Below are positions 34,764 through 44,015 of a stretch of 64,000 bases of DNA, one piece after another (the first letter of the stretch is position 1; each line of letters begins with the position of its first letter). Location: the NCBI GenBank assembly GCA_043804925.1, contig JAZDIP010000036.1:14550-78549 (forward strand), written 5' to 3'. The DNA comes from ChocPot-Mid sp043804925 (GTDB taxonomy: Bacteria > Bacteroidota > Ignavibacteria > Kapaibacteriales > UBA2268). The translations under genes were made by a program, and so were the position numbers. A model generated the notes under the pieces. The model did no database searches. It was not told the DNA's origin and saw only the letters and a program-made list of their open reading frames with translations.

Positions 34764-37124
34764 ATGAAGAAAATTGTACTTGTTTTAATATTATTATTTC
34801 TATTTAATCAATTAGATTCTTACGCAGAATTGAAACTGCTTGGTATAACCGAACCCGGAAATATCAAGGCAGACACAGGCAGATTCAGCGATGCCTACTA
34901 CGTAATGACCGAAGCACCCGTCGAAGTTAAAGCACTCGTCTATAATGACAGCGATATTGACATAAGCAATGCCAAAGCAAGAGTAAGAATTTATCAGGAG
35001 AAATCAGATGGTAGTTTTGACAGTAAAGTCTTTTTGGAAAAAGAAATCAACTACAACATCTTTAAACAAGACAGTCTTGTTATAGATTTTGCTCTTGCAT
35101 CAGGTGAAGGTGAAAAGTTTTTTCCAACTACATACTACAATATCCTTTACAATGACAGTAATTTCAAATATCCTGATTATTTCTCAAATATAACATGGAA
35201 TGTATCTCCTCGATATTTAATCGGAGTAGATTTAATCAGTTCAAATGGGGATATTAAATATTCACAATCAAGAATTGTGAGGTTTCATTTAAATGTTGCC
35301 AATAAGTTTTTATTATCAGTTGAAAACTCAATGATAGATTTAAATGCAAATAGCACTACAGATCAGATTGCAGGTCGATTGAACAGTGATTCGTTAATTC
35401 TCAACTTTAAAAATATGTTTAAAACTGATTGGTCCACCTATGAAACACAAAATTATACAATTTTTGATAGGAAAATTTGGAATGAAAATAATATTAACTA
35501 CAATACATATAAGTATCTTTTTTGGGCAGATGGAGATGACAAACCAATAAGTCAAAATGAAAGGGAACTTCTAATACAATATTTAGAATCAGGCAAAATT
35601 AATGAAAAAAAGAATTTAATGATTTGCAGTCAAGAATTAGCCAGAATACATGGTAAAGAAGGTAGCCAATCAGATTCTATATTTTTAACAAAATATTTGC
35701 GGTCTTATAACAGTCCTCCGGGTAATCCTAAAGGTGATGGAATTAGTTGTGATGGTTCAATGATTAAATGTGTAGCTATCAATAGAGATACTGAGGAATA
35801 TATAAAAAAGACAGACAATATTAATGACGTACCCCCTTATTGCGGATTAGTTACTTTAAACAAGTTTGGTGAAGGTTTAGTAAGAAGTTCAGCTAATTTT
35901 TTTCCACCTGAGAATTACGTATCTGGAGAATTAAATGCGGGTACTTCTGTTGCAACATTAGCAGGAGGTTTAGTATATATGGCTGTCGATTGGAGAAATT
36001 TTGGAAATACAAAAAACTTAATAATAGGTGGTTGGAATTTTTTTGATAAGTACGGTGATTATGATGCTCCTATTACTGAGTATTTTATTGAAGAGAATAG
36101 AGAAGACGAAAATTATGCGAATTTTCCTGGTGATTCAGTTAAATATTCATATAGATATGTTAATCAGTACTTAGATTATGACTATTATAAATTTGATTAT
36201 TTAATCAATGTACCTATAATAATCATTAATGCTGTGAATAGAAGAATAGATACCATAAAAACTGATGAAAATGGTTTTGCTTATTATAATTTTAAAATTC
36301 CAGAAAATTTAACACCTGGATTATACCAATATTTTCTTAAAGCTGAAAAAGTTAATCAATATGACAACTTTGTAGTCCGGGAACTCAAATATTCAATACT
36401 TGGAAATAATTCGGTTTGTGAGTTGAAAATTCAAAAATATAAAACACATAAAGGAGTTTACAAAAACTTTAATTGGCAAATCACTAACGGTACTATACTT
36501 TCTTACAACTCGGATAGTACTGAAATAACTGTTCAATGGGGCGAAAGCGGCGAAGGTAAAATCAATTTGGAAATGCTCAAAGATGGCGAAACAAAGCAAC
36601 TGGAGCTTAACGTAACCATTAATCCCAAGCCCGAAAAGCCGTTTATTACTCTGGTTGATAATAAGTTGATTTCATCATCATCTTTCGAATATCAATGGTA
36701 CTTCAATAATGAATTGATTGAAGGAGCCACAGATTCCATATACGAACCTCAGGAGAGCGGATATTATTCAGTAATTGTTACAAATATTAATGGTTGTGCT
36801 TCAGAGATGTCAGAGCAATTCTATTTTGAGAAGCCAATAAATGTAGAAGATAGAAAGCTCATTTTTGGCTTAATGGAAATTTCTCCCAACCCCGCAAGCG
36901 AATTTATTGAAATAGGTATTGGGGTTCACGGCAGACAGCAGACAGCAGACGGCAGACAGGAAGTAAATATTCAAATATATAATGTTTATGGGGAATGTTT
37001 GACCAACCTCACCCCGACCCTCTCCAAAGGAGAGGGAGTAAGAATTAATGTTTCATATTTACCAAATGGAACATATTTCATTCGCATAGGCAATGAAATC
37101 CAAAAATTTGTGGTTATGAGATAG
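34764..37124 (+). CDS. T9SS-exported protein, sorting domain interrupted by repeats
   Basis: A 786-residue exported protein with a signal peptide (MKKIVLVLILLFLFNQ...SYA) and no recognised catalytic domain. Residues 25-120 look like a beta-sandwich (VEVKALVYNDSDIDISNAKA). The centre contains LFWADGDDKPISQNERELL and a DJ-1/GATase-like or peptidase-associated layout that I cannot name. Around residue 640 is an Ig-like repeat (YQWYFNNELIEGATDS). The sorting domain begins ISPNPASEFIEIGI. It holds a GCAGACA-encoded insert (HGRQQTADGRQ) and a palindromic repeat translated as LTPTLSKGEGVR before the terminal FIRIGNEIQKFVVMR. RBS GGAAAA. Confidence 0.78.
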   Translation: MKKIVLVLILLFLFNQLDSYAELKLLGITEPGNIKADTGRFSDAYYVMTEAPVEVKALVYNDSDIDISNAKARVRIYQEKSDGSFDSKVFLEKEINYNIFKQDSLVIDFALASGEGEKFFPTTYYNILYNDSNFKYPDYFSNITWNVSPRYLIGVDLISSNGDIKYSQSRIVRFHLNVANKFLLSVENSMIDLNANSTTDQIAGRLNSDSLILNFKNMFKTDWSTYETQNYTIFDRKIWNENNINYNTYKYLFWADGDDKPISQNERELLIQYLESGKINEKKNLMICSQELARIHGKEGSQSDSIFLTKYLRSYNSPPGNPKGDGISCDGSMIKCVAINRDTEEYIKKTDNINDVPPYCGLVTLNKFGEGLVRSSANFFPPENYVSGELNAGTSVATLAGGLVYMAVDWRNFGNTKNLIIGGWNFFDKYGDYDAPITEYFIEENREDENYANFPGDSVKYSYRYVNQYLDYDYYKFDYLINVPIIIINAVNRRIDTIKTDENGFAYYNFKIPENLTPGLYQYFLKAEKVNQYDNFVVRELKYSILGNNSVCELKIQKYKTHKGVYKNFNWQITNGTILSYNSDSTEITVQWGESGEGKINLEMLKDGETKQLELNVTINPKPEKPFITLVDNKLISSSSFEYQWYFNNELIEGATDSIYEPQESGYYSVIVTNINGCASEMSEQFYFEKPINVEDRKLIFGLMEISPNPASEFIEIGIGVHGRQQTADGRQEVNIQIYNVYGECLTNLTPTLSKGEGVRINVSYLPNGTYFIRIGNEIQKFVVMR
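36930..36960. repeat. GCAGACA repeat inside a coding region, copy 1
   Basis: Four GCAGACA/GCAGACG units within the sorting domain of the gene at 34764, read as RQQTADGRQ. An identical copy lies at 38310-38340 and a variant at 49358-49385, all coding. Confidence 0.8.
37005..37040. repeat. GGAGAGGG palindromic unit inside a coding region, copy 2
   Basis: CCTCACCCCGACCCTCTCC followed by AAAGGAGAGGG, opposite in orientation to the copies at 34021 and 38393. It is translated in frame as NLTPTLSKGEG within the sorting domain of the preceding cargo gene. Confidence 0.8.
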
Positions 37125-37138
37125 AAAAATTATAATTA

Positions 37139-37189
37139 TTTTTGAGACGTTTTCCTGTTTTATGTGTCATTATAGAATATGGTTTGACA
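37139..37189 (+). promoter_or_regulatory. Conserved upstream element of T9SS cargo genes, copy B
   Basis: TGAGAC at 37143-37148 and GTCAT at 37166-37170, with a 17-base spacer almost identical to copy A, followed by TATAGAATATGG and TTTGACA. The GTCAT box is 55 bases before the ATG at 37221. Confidence 0.6.
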
Positions 37190-37220
37190 AATTTTAAAAT
37201 TTACTGTTAATTGGTGCATT

Positions 37221-38522
37221 ATGGTAAAGAAAATAATATATTTTTTGATAACAATCTCTGTTTGTTCCGCACAGAATAATTTTTTTCATGAATCTTATGA
37301 ATTAAATAATAAATATCCTAATTTATTATCTGATAACAATTTTTTACTTGATTCAATTGTTTATTCAAGGCATGATACTATTGAAGGATTTATAAATAAA
37401 GTTTATTATCAATATGATTCATTAGGATATAACACGAAAACAACCGAAATTAGCTATGACGTTTTGAATTATGTAAAAAACATCAAATTTTATAATTTTC
37501 GGTACAACTCCGAGCATCTACTGACGGAAATTCAAATTGAAAATATTGATGATGTACATTTCCTAAAATATGAAAAATACCTGTATCATTATAACTCAGC
37601 CAACAAAATTGATGAAGAAATTTACCAAAGATGGAATGATACAACTAACGAATATTTGAACGTAGAACGAATTCAAAGAACTTATACCGATGAAAATCCA
37701 TTTGAAATTATAGTTTCCAATTGGATTAACAATGAATGGGCCCAGGAACAAAAGCACGATTTTTATTATAATAATAATCTTTTAATAAATGAATTTCATT
37801 ACTATTGGAAAACCGATAAATGGGTAGTGATAAATAAAACTCAATATCAATACAATCAATTAGGGCAAGAAAAAGTTAAAGAATACTTTTCTCTGGAAGA
37901 CACAACATGGGTATTAAGAAGTTATGAATTATGCTTTTATGTAAACGACAACTTAATTTCGATAGATTTTTATGAGTCTTGGGATGGAAAAATGAGTTTA
38001 TCAAAAAACGAGTATTATTTTTATAACAAAAAAAATGAACTTATTGAATTACAATATTCGCATTTTTATAATGCTGAGAAAAACCCCTGGAAAAGATTTC
38101 TGTATAATTATGATGACTATGGGAATCTCATAAAAGAAGAATTGCAAATTCGCAACTATGATTATCCATATCAATGGGAAAAGAGTTCAATAAAAATTTA
38201 TTATTATAGTCAAATCACAAACGTTGATGATAATGTAAACCAAAATATTCATTTTACTATCTCTCCCAACCCCGCAAGTGAATTTATTGAAATAGGTATT
38301 GGGGTTCATGGCAGACAGCAGACAGCAGACGGCAGACAGGAAGTAAATATTCAAATATATAATGTTTATGGGGAAAATGTCATGAAATCATTTCTCCCCT
38401 CTCCATTTGGAGAGGGGCAGGGGGTGAGGTTAGATGTTTCAAATTTCCCAAATGGAATATATTTTGTAGCTTTCCAATATGATGGCAAGACTATTGTAAA
38501 AAAACTGCTGGTTAGGAAATAA
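37221..38522 (+). CDS. T9SS-exported Tyr-rich repeat protein
   Basis: A 433-residue exported protein with a short signal peptide (MVKKIIYFLITISVCSAQ). The body (residues 45-340) is built of about seven loose repeats of 38-42 residues with a YxYNxxxxLxE-type strand pair (YQYDSLGYNTKTTE, FRYNSEHLLTEIQ, FYYNNNLLINEFH, YQYNQLGQEKVKE, FYNKKNELIELQ, YNYDDYGNLIKEE). This resembles YD/RHS-like repeats. The sorting domain starts ISPNPASEFIEIGI and shares 112 of 114 bases with that of the preceding gene. It also carries the same GCAGACA insert and a palindromic repeat read as LPSPFGEGQGVR. Confidence 0.8.
   Translation: MVKKIIYFLITISVCSAQNNFFHESYELNNKYPNLLSDNNFLLDSIVYSRHDTIEGFINKVYYQYDSLGYNTKTTEISYDVLNYVKNIKFYNFRYNSEHLLTEIQIENIDDVHFLKYEKYLYHYNSANKIDEEIYQRWNDTTNEYLNVERIQRTYTDENPFEIIVSNWINNEWAQEQKHDFYYNNNLLINEFHYYWKTDKWVVINKTQYQYNQLGQEKVKEYFSLEDTTWVLRSYELCFYVNDNLISIDFYESWDGKMSLSKNEYYFYNKKNELIELQYSHFYNAEKNPWKRFLYNYDDYGNLIKEELQIRNYDYPYQWEKSSIKIYYYSQITNVDDNVNQNIHFTISPNPASEFIEIGIGVHGRQQTADGRQEVNIQIYNVYGENVMKSFLPSPFGEGQGVRLDVSNFPNGIYFVAFQYDGKTIVKKLLVRK
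38310..38340. repeat. GCAGACA repeat inside a coding region, copy 2
   Basis: This is identical over the repeat to 36930-36960, at the same place in the sorting domain of the neighbouring cargo gene. Confidence 0.8.
38393..38431. repeat. GGAGAGGGG palindromic unit inside a coding region, copy 3
   Basis: CTCCCCTCTCC-ATTT-GGAGAGGGG followed by CAGGGGGTGAGGTT. It matches the intergenic copy at 34021 and is read in frame as LPSPFGEGQGVRL in the sorting domain of the gene at 37221. Confidence 0.85.
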
Positions 38523-38613
38523 AGTTTGTTTGAAACTTAATGAAATATTTTCGGTATGTTAATCGTTTGTTATACATAATATTGGTTTAACTCAGAATAT
38601 TAGGAAAAAATTA

Positions 38614-38826
38614 ATGAAAAAAGAGTTTCAGGTAATCATCGAAAGAGATGAAGATGGCTATTATGTTGCCGAAGTTCCAGCATTAAAGGGTTGCCATACA
38701 CAGGCAAAATCTTATGATGAGTTGATTTCAAGAATAACGGAAGCGATTGAACTTTGTCTTGAAGTCGAATCGGATTTCCGGCAAAATGAATTTATCGGTT
38801 TCCAAAAAGTTCTCGTCGAAGCATGA
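38614..38826 (+). CDS. hicB: HicB-family antitoxin, short form
   Basis: A 70-residue HicB-type antitoxin made of the RNase H-like fold only: FQVIIERDEDGYYVAEVPALKGCHTQAKSYDELISRI. Longer HicB proteins have a C-terminal DNA-binding domain, which is absent here. It neutralises the HicA toxin encoded directly downstream; the two genes share the four bases ATGA. The order is antitoxin first. Confidence 0.9.
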   Translation: MKKEFQVIIERDEDGYYVAEVPALKGCHTQAKSYDELISRITEAIELCLEVESDFRQNEFIGFQKVLVEA

Positions 38827-39047
38827 GTAATTTGAAGTCATATTCAGGCAAAGAATTACTTTCAATTCTACAAAAAGCCGGTTTTGAAATAATCAGGGTC
38901 AAAGGAAGCCATCATTATCTAAGGAATCAAGAAGGAAGAAGCACGGTTATTCCAATCCACTCCGGTGAGAACATTGGAATTGGTCTTCTAATGAAAATAT
39001 TGAAAGACATAGAATTAACAAAGGAAGAATTTTTAAATATCAAATAG
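38823..39047 (+). CDS. hicA: HicA-family mRNA interferase toxin
   Basis: A 74-residue HicA toxin with a double-stranded-RNA-binding-like fold. The catalytic His region is VKGSHHYLR, preceded by SGKELLSILQKAGFEIIR and followed by VIPIHSGENIGIGLLMKILKDI, all typical. In known systems HicA cleaves mRNA and is blocked by HicB. The complete pair lies between a T9SS cargo gene and kgd. Confidence 0.92.
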   Translation: MSNLKSYSGKELLSILQKAGFEIIRVKGSHHYLRNQEGRSTVIPIHSGENIGIGLLMKILKDIELTKEEFLNIK

Positions 39048-39178
39048 TAAAATTTTCGAAAACTTTTTCCCTCAAATGTTCTAATTATCTCTTTTCGTAG
39101 CATTACCATTATCCCTATTTTAATAAAAAACAAGCTAATGCGTCAAAATATAATTAAGTTAAACTTGGAAATAATTAC

Positions 39179-42100
39179 ATGATAAATTTAAATACAGCAT
39201 TTGAAAATGAGTTATACTATCAATATCTGAAAGAACCGCTTTCTGTCAGTGAGGAATGGCGTAAGTATTTCGAAAAGCAAGGACAAAATCCTTTAGATTA
39301 CGAAACAACTGCAAAGGAAGAGACAAAAAGAACTCCTGCTAAAAAGGTATCTTCAAGCGATATATACCTTGGTCCTAATGATGATATGGAGCCATTAGCT
39401 TCAATCTCCTCCAAAATTGCAAGCAACATGGAAGAGAGTCTCGAACTTCCTACAGCAACCTCTACAAGAGTTATGCCTGTTAAAGCTTTGGATGAGAACC
39501 GGAGAATCATCAACAGATACCTGAAAAAGATGAAAAGACCTAAGGTATCTTTTACTCATTTGCTGGCATGGGCACTTGTCAAAGCTTTGAGCAAGCATCC
39601 CTACATGAACGATGCTTATCACTTTAAGGATAATGTTGCATATCGTATAAAAAGAAAGTCTATAAATATCGGTTTGGCTATTGATATTGTCAAAAAAGAC
39701 GGCAGTCATTTATTGCTTGTACCTAATGTTAAAAATGCCGACAAACTAAATTTTTCTGAGTTTATCATTGCTTTTGATACTCTTATACATAAAACAAGAA
39801 ATAACAAACTTGAACTTGATGACCTGCAGGGAACAACAGTAACATTGACTAATCCGGGAATGATTGGAACAACCACTTCCAGTCCAAGATTAATGAAAGG
39901 ACAAGGAGTAATCGTTGCCGCTGGCTCTATCAGTTATCCTCCGGAATTCCAGGCAGTTCGCCCTGAAGCATTGACCACGCTTGCTATTTCAAAGACTATA
40001 ACAATAACTAGTACCTATGACCACAGAATAATTCAAGGAGCAGAATCTGCCGAATTTCTAAATTACTTGAATAAACTATTTGTTGGTGAAGACCGTTTCT
40101 ATGACCAGATTTTTGCCGCATTGAAAATTCCGTTTGAACCAATTCGATGGGCTATTGACAATACTCCAATGAACCGACGTGGAAAAATTGACGAGGAAGA
40201 AGCCATCGAAAAAGCCGCACACGTAATGATGATGATTAATGCTTACAGAGTGCGCGGACATTTGCTGGCATCCATCAATCCTCTGGGCTTTCTTTCGTAT
40301 TATTACCCTGAATTAGACCCTGCATATTATGGTTTTACAATATGGGATCTCGACAGGGTTTTTCATGCCGATGATACATGGAGCAACAATAATTTACCCT
40401 TAAGAGAAATAATCGAGATTGTCCGGGAAACTTATTGCAGTTCGATTGGTATTGAATTTATGCACATACAGGACCCTGAAAGCAAGGATTGGATTAAACG
40501 TAAGCTCGAAAGCTTTAGAAATACTATGGATTATTCCCGTGAAGAAAAAATAAGAATTTTAAAAATGCTTATTGGTGCCGAACTATTTGAAAACTTTTTA
40601 CATACTAAATTTATCGGTCATAAAAGATTTTCACTTGAAGGAAGCGAAAGCATTATTGTACTCATGTCAAAAATTCTTGAAATGTCTGCTGATAAAAAAC
40701 TAAATGCCGCTGTAATTGGTATGTCCCATCGAGGCAGGTTGAATGTCCTGACTCATATTGTCGGCAAATCCCAGGAAAAGATATTCAAAGAATTTAAAGG
40801 ACAAATTGACGAAGAATCTTACCATGGCTCCGGTGATGTTAAATACCATCTCGGTGCAAAAGGAGAATTTATTTCCCCTTCAAACAATTCAGTTCCAATA
40901 ATTTTAGCACCCAATCCTTCTCATCTTGAACTTGTTGACCCTGTAATTGAAGGTATGACTCGTGCTATGGACAATGATATTAATGATAAAACTTATACAA
41001 AGACTTTGCCAATTTTGATTCATGGCGACTCTGCGTTTGCCGGACAGGGAATTGTAGCTGAAACTTTGAACTTGTCGCAATTAGATGCTTACAAAACAGG
41101 AGGCACAATTCATTTAATAATAAATAACCAAATTGGTTTTACTACTACCTCTCAAGAGGCACGTTCATCTATATATTGCACTGATGTTGCAAAAATGATT
41201 CAGGTACCAATACTTCACGTTAATGGGAATGAACCGGAAGCAGTCATTACTGCCGCAATATTTGCATTTGAATATAGAGAAAAATTTCATACTGATGTAA
41301 TAATAGATGTATTGTCTTACAGGAAATATGGACATAACGAAGCTGATGACCCATCCTATACACAGCCCCTTTTATACAAGAAGATTAAATCAATGAATCC
41401 TGTAAGCAAAATTTACCAGCAGGAATTGATTAAAGAAAATGTAATCACACAGGTCGAAGCTCAGGAATTATACAATCAGGAAAACAAAAGACTGGAACAA
41501 ATATTTTCTACTGAGGATGATAAAGTAAAGGAAAAATCCGGGAAAAAAGAGGATATAACTTCTGATGAAGAAATCTTGAAACCAATAAATACGTCTGTTG
41601 GAAAAGACAACTTAATTGCAATAACAGAAAAAATCACCTCAGTGCCTAACAATTTTGCAATCAATCCAAAACTTTCAAAACTCCTTGAGAAGAGAAAGCA
41701 AATGGTGGATTCTGATGCTCCTGCCATAGATTGGGCGATGGCTGAAGCACTATCATTTGGTTCCATTTTGGAGGATGGCTTTGACATTAGATTTTCAGGG
41801 CAGGACAGCCGAAGGGGTACTTTCAGTCAAAGGCATTCTGTGCTGACTGACATGAATACCGAAGAAACTTATACACCGTTGAATCATATTTCTTCGGGTC
41901 AGGGAAGATTAAGAATATTTGACAGTTGTTTATCTGAGCTTGCTGTTCTTGGTTTTGAATATGGATATAGCGTTGTAGCAAAGAAAACTTTAACGATTTG
42001 GGAAGCTCAATTCGGTGATTTCGTCAATGGGGCACAGGCAATAACCGACCAGTTCATTTCCTGTGCAGAATATAAATGGGGACAAAAAACGAATCTTGTC

Positions 42101-42766
42101 CTTCTGTTACCTCATAGTTATGACGGACAGGGACCGGAACACTCCAGCGCCAGACTTGAAAGATTTCTTCAACAATGCGCTGATAATAATATGCTTGTTT
42201 GTAACCTAACAACTCCAGCACAATATTTTCATGTTTTAAGAAGACAAACTCTATCGAAAAATATCAAGCCATTGATAATTATGACTCCCAAGAGTATGCT
42301 CAGGCATCCAAAAGCTGTATCAACTCTCAATGATTTTACTGATGTATCATTCAAAGAAATTATCAATGACGATGCTTTTTTAAGCAAGAATAAAGAAAAG
42401 GTAAAACGAGTTTTACTTTGCTCCGGTAAAGTTTATTGGGATTTACTTGAAGAAAGAGATAGAGCAAAGAATGACACTACCGCAATTATCAGGGTAGAGC
42501 AGCTTTATCCCTTAAATACGGAATTATTATTGAAATATATAATTTCATTTAAAAATGTTGAAGAATGTATTTGGGTTCAGGAAGAACCACAGAACATGGG
42601 TGCTTGGAACTTTATTGCTTTAAAATTGATGACCATTCTTCCTGAAAAATTAAAACTTTTCTATGTGGGTAGAAAGGAAAGTGCCGCAACTGCAACCGGT
42701 ATTTTGCAAGTTCACAATGATGAGCAGACAGGATTAGTTAAACAGGCGTTTGCCAAATTAAGTTAA
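39179..42766 (+). CDS. kgd: Multifunctional 2-oxoglutarate dehydrogenase E1 with fused E2 catalytic domain
   Basis: A 1195-residue fusion like the Kgd/OdhA proteins of actinobacteria. A short E1 N-terminal helix (NTAFENELYYQYLKEP...SVSEEW) is followed by a linker. Residues about 80-310 are a succinyltransferase (E2) core ending in YDHRIIQGAESAEFL with the catalytic His. The E1 part runs from residue 330 to the end and binds thiamine diphosphate (GMSHRGRLNVL; GDSAFAGQG...NNQIGFTT; RKYGHNEADDPSYTQP). No lipoyl domain is present, so a separate lipoylated E2 and E3 would be needed to complete the complex. In related proteins the E2 part holds the complex together. It converts 2-oxoglutarate in the TCA cycle. 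Confidence 0.95.
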   Translation: MINLNTAFENELYYQYLKEPLSVSEEWRKYFEKQGQNPLDYETTAKEETKRTPAKKVSSSDIYLGPNDDMEPLASISSKIASNMEESLELPTATSTRVMPVKALDENRRIINRYLKKMKRPKVSFTHLLAWALVKALSKHPYMNDAYHFKDNVAYRIKRKSINIGLAIDIVKKDGSHLLLVPNVKNADKLNFSEFIIAFDTLIHKTRNNKLELDDLQGTTVTLTNPGMIGTTTSSPRLMKGQGVIVAAGSISYPPEFQAVRPEALTTLAISKTITITSTYDHRIIQGAESAEFLNYLNKLFVGEDRFYDQIFAALKIPFEPIRWAIDNTPMNRRGKIDEEEAIEKAAHVMMMINAYRVRGHLLASINPLGFLSYYYPELDPAYYGFTIWDLDRVFHADDTWSNNNLPLREIIEIVRETYCSSIGIEFMHIQDPESKDWIKRKLESFRNTMDYSREEKIRILKMLIGAELFENFLHTKFIGHKRFSLEGSESIIVLMSKILEMSADKKLNAAVIGMSHRGRLNVLTHIVGKSQEKIFKEFKGQIDEESYHGSGDVKYHLGAKGEFISPSNNSVPIILAPNPSHLELVDPVIEGMTRAMDNDINDKTYTKTLPILIHGDSAFAGQGIVAETLNLSQLDAYKTGGTIHLIINNQIGFTTTSQEARSSIYCTDVAKMIQVPILHVNGNEPEAVITAAIFAFEYREKFHTDVIIDVLSYRKYGHNEADDPSYTQPLLYKKIKSMNPVSKIYQQELIKENVITQVEAQELYNQENKRLEQIFSTEDDKVKEKSGKKEDITSDEEILKPINTSVGKDNLIAITEKITSVPNNFAINPKLSKLLEKRKQMVDSDAPAIDWAMAEALSFGSILEDGFDIRFSGQDSRRGTFSQRHSVLTDMNTEETYTPLNHISSGQGRLRIFDSCLSELAVLGFEYGYSVVAKKTLTIWEAQFGDFVNGAQAITDQFISCAEYKWGQKTNLVLLLPHSYDGQGPEHSSARLERFLQQCADNNMLVCNLTTPAQYFHVLRRQTLSKNIKPLIIMTPKSMLRHPKAVSTLNDFTDVSFKEIINDDAFLSKNKEKVKRVLLCSGKVYWDLLEERDRAKNDTTAIIRVEQLYPLNTELLLKYIISFKNVEECIWVQEEPQNMGAWNFIALKLMTILPEKLKLFYVGRKESAATATGILQVHNDEQTGLVKQAFAKLS

Positions 42767-42785
42767 TTATATTTTTTATAAAGTC

Positions 42786-43121
42786 ATGAATAATAAAATT
42801 AAATATTTAGGAATTATTTTTATAATAGTTGTAGCTGTTTTTGTTTTCTTAGAGTGTGGTTCAAATAAAAATGACATTGTGTTGATAAGAAACCATATCA
42901 GAGATTGTACAACAGATTTAATCCAATCTCAATTATCTGAAAAAATCCGGACTAAGGAGTATGAATTTGTCGGGCAAACTTTTATTATGTCAATTGATAC
43001 ATTAGGTAAACCATGCTTCTTACGTGACGGGGAATACACTGAATCAATTGACATAAAATACGATGACGAGAATTTCTCAGTATCATTAATAAATGGTATT
43101 ATTACAGTTGACCAAGAATAA
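42786..43121 (+). CDS. Small membrane-anchored protein of unknown function
   Basis: A 111-residue protein with an N-terminal hydrophobic segment (IKYLGIIFIIVVAVFVFLEC). A Cys follows the helix, but the residue before it is Glu, so a canonical lipobox is missing and it may be an anchored rather than a lipidated protein. The periplasmic part has CTTDLIQSQLSEKIR and TFIMSIDTLGKPCFLRDGEYT. It begins 19 bases after kgd on the same strand and precedes the IS remains. No family recognised. Confidence 0.5.
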   Translation: MNNKIKYLGIIFIIVVAVFVFLECGSNKNDIVLIRNHIRDCTTDLIQSQLSEKIRTKEYEFVGQTFIMSIDTLGKPCFLRDGEYTESIDIKYDDENFSVSLINGIITVDQE

Positions 43122-43259
43122 TAAGTTGTTTTTTTTTTGATAATGTAAATATTTCTGTGATAATACTTCCGACATTTTTACAATCCTAATTAAATAAAAA
43201 GCCCCCCATTCGATATAAAATTTAGTAAAATATTTATTTTGAAATTCACCGGGGGGAAA

Positions 43260-43582
43260 ATGAATTTCATTAATTCAATTTTACATCAAAGTTCCGGAAG
43301 TTTCAAATCCAGAAAGAAATTTATCATAATATTATTCAAGATAATGTTAGCTGTACCGGGTAAGGTCAATTTTAGAAATCTCTCAAGATTATGTGATTTA
43401 TCTGAAAAAACCTTTTCGAGAAATCTTAGAAATTTGCCGATGCTGTACTTAATATGTATCTCCATTTTATTTGTAAATTAGGTTCCGATACAAATTTGAA
43501 ATTCTTTCATAAAGGTACCTGTCAAAGTAAACGTGGCAGACCGAAACTGAATGATGGGAAAGTAAAGTTCATAATACATTAG
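43260..43582 (+). pseudogene. Transposase remnant (N-terminal part, frameshifted)
   Basis: The first frame (ATG at 43260 after GGGGGGAAAA) gives FNFINSILHQSSGSFKS-like and then GKVNFRNLSRLCDLSEKTF, which resembles the start of DDE transposases of the IS4/IS701 type in Bacteroidota. Near 43433 the reading continues in the next frame as FADAVLNMYLHFICKLG and then KGTCQSKRGRPKLNDGKVKF, ending in TAG at 43580. The catalytic part is gone. The exact IS family is uncertain. Confidence 0.6.
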
Positions 43583-43893
43583 GAAATGGTTTTCAGGAGT
43601 TGATTTATCAAAGAGCATTAGCAGAAGAATTTCGGCTTAGAAAGATAAAATTCATAAGAGAACAAGCAAAAAAGCTTATTACAAACACGTTGAAGTAGGA
43701 GACGACGTGTAGATTTTCTTGTTGAAGACAAAATATCTGTTGAGTTGAAAGCATTGATTGAATTGGAGGAAGTTCATTTGTTTCATGTAATAACTATTTG
43801 GAAGCATATAATCTCGAAGGTGGTTTATTGATTAATTTTGGAGCCAATAGATTTGAAGTAAAAAGATTGGAAAATAAAAATTATTTGGGATAA
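43573..43893 (+). pseudogene. GxxExxY-family gene, broken by frameshifts
   Basis: Three frames put together give the family order. They are LGNGFQELIYQRALAEEFRL (the G-x2-E-x2-Y motif), then RRVDFLVEDKISVELKAL with the D...E-x-K nuclease-like motif, then NYLEAYNLEGGLLINFGANR. Breaks lie near 43680-43705 and near 43785. The GxxExxY proteins are PDDEXK-like and of unknown role. This copy is dead. Confidence 0.75.
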
Positions 43894-44015
43894 TGCCACA
43901 TACACTTTTAGAACTTTATCCAGGACTAAAGCACGTGGCTACTAATATATTAAATACCAGCGAAATACGATAATCAGATATGAAAATTGGTGCAAAGATA
44001 AAAAAAATTTAAATA

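Noticed and set aside
42786..43121. Lipoprotein call for the small gene after kgd
   Set aside because: The residue before the candidate Cys is Glu, which does not fit a lipobox, so I left it as membrane-anchored.
43260..43893. Intact mobile element with cargo
   Set aside because: Both genes have frameshifts and stop codons, and no pair of terminal inverted repeats could be defined.
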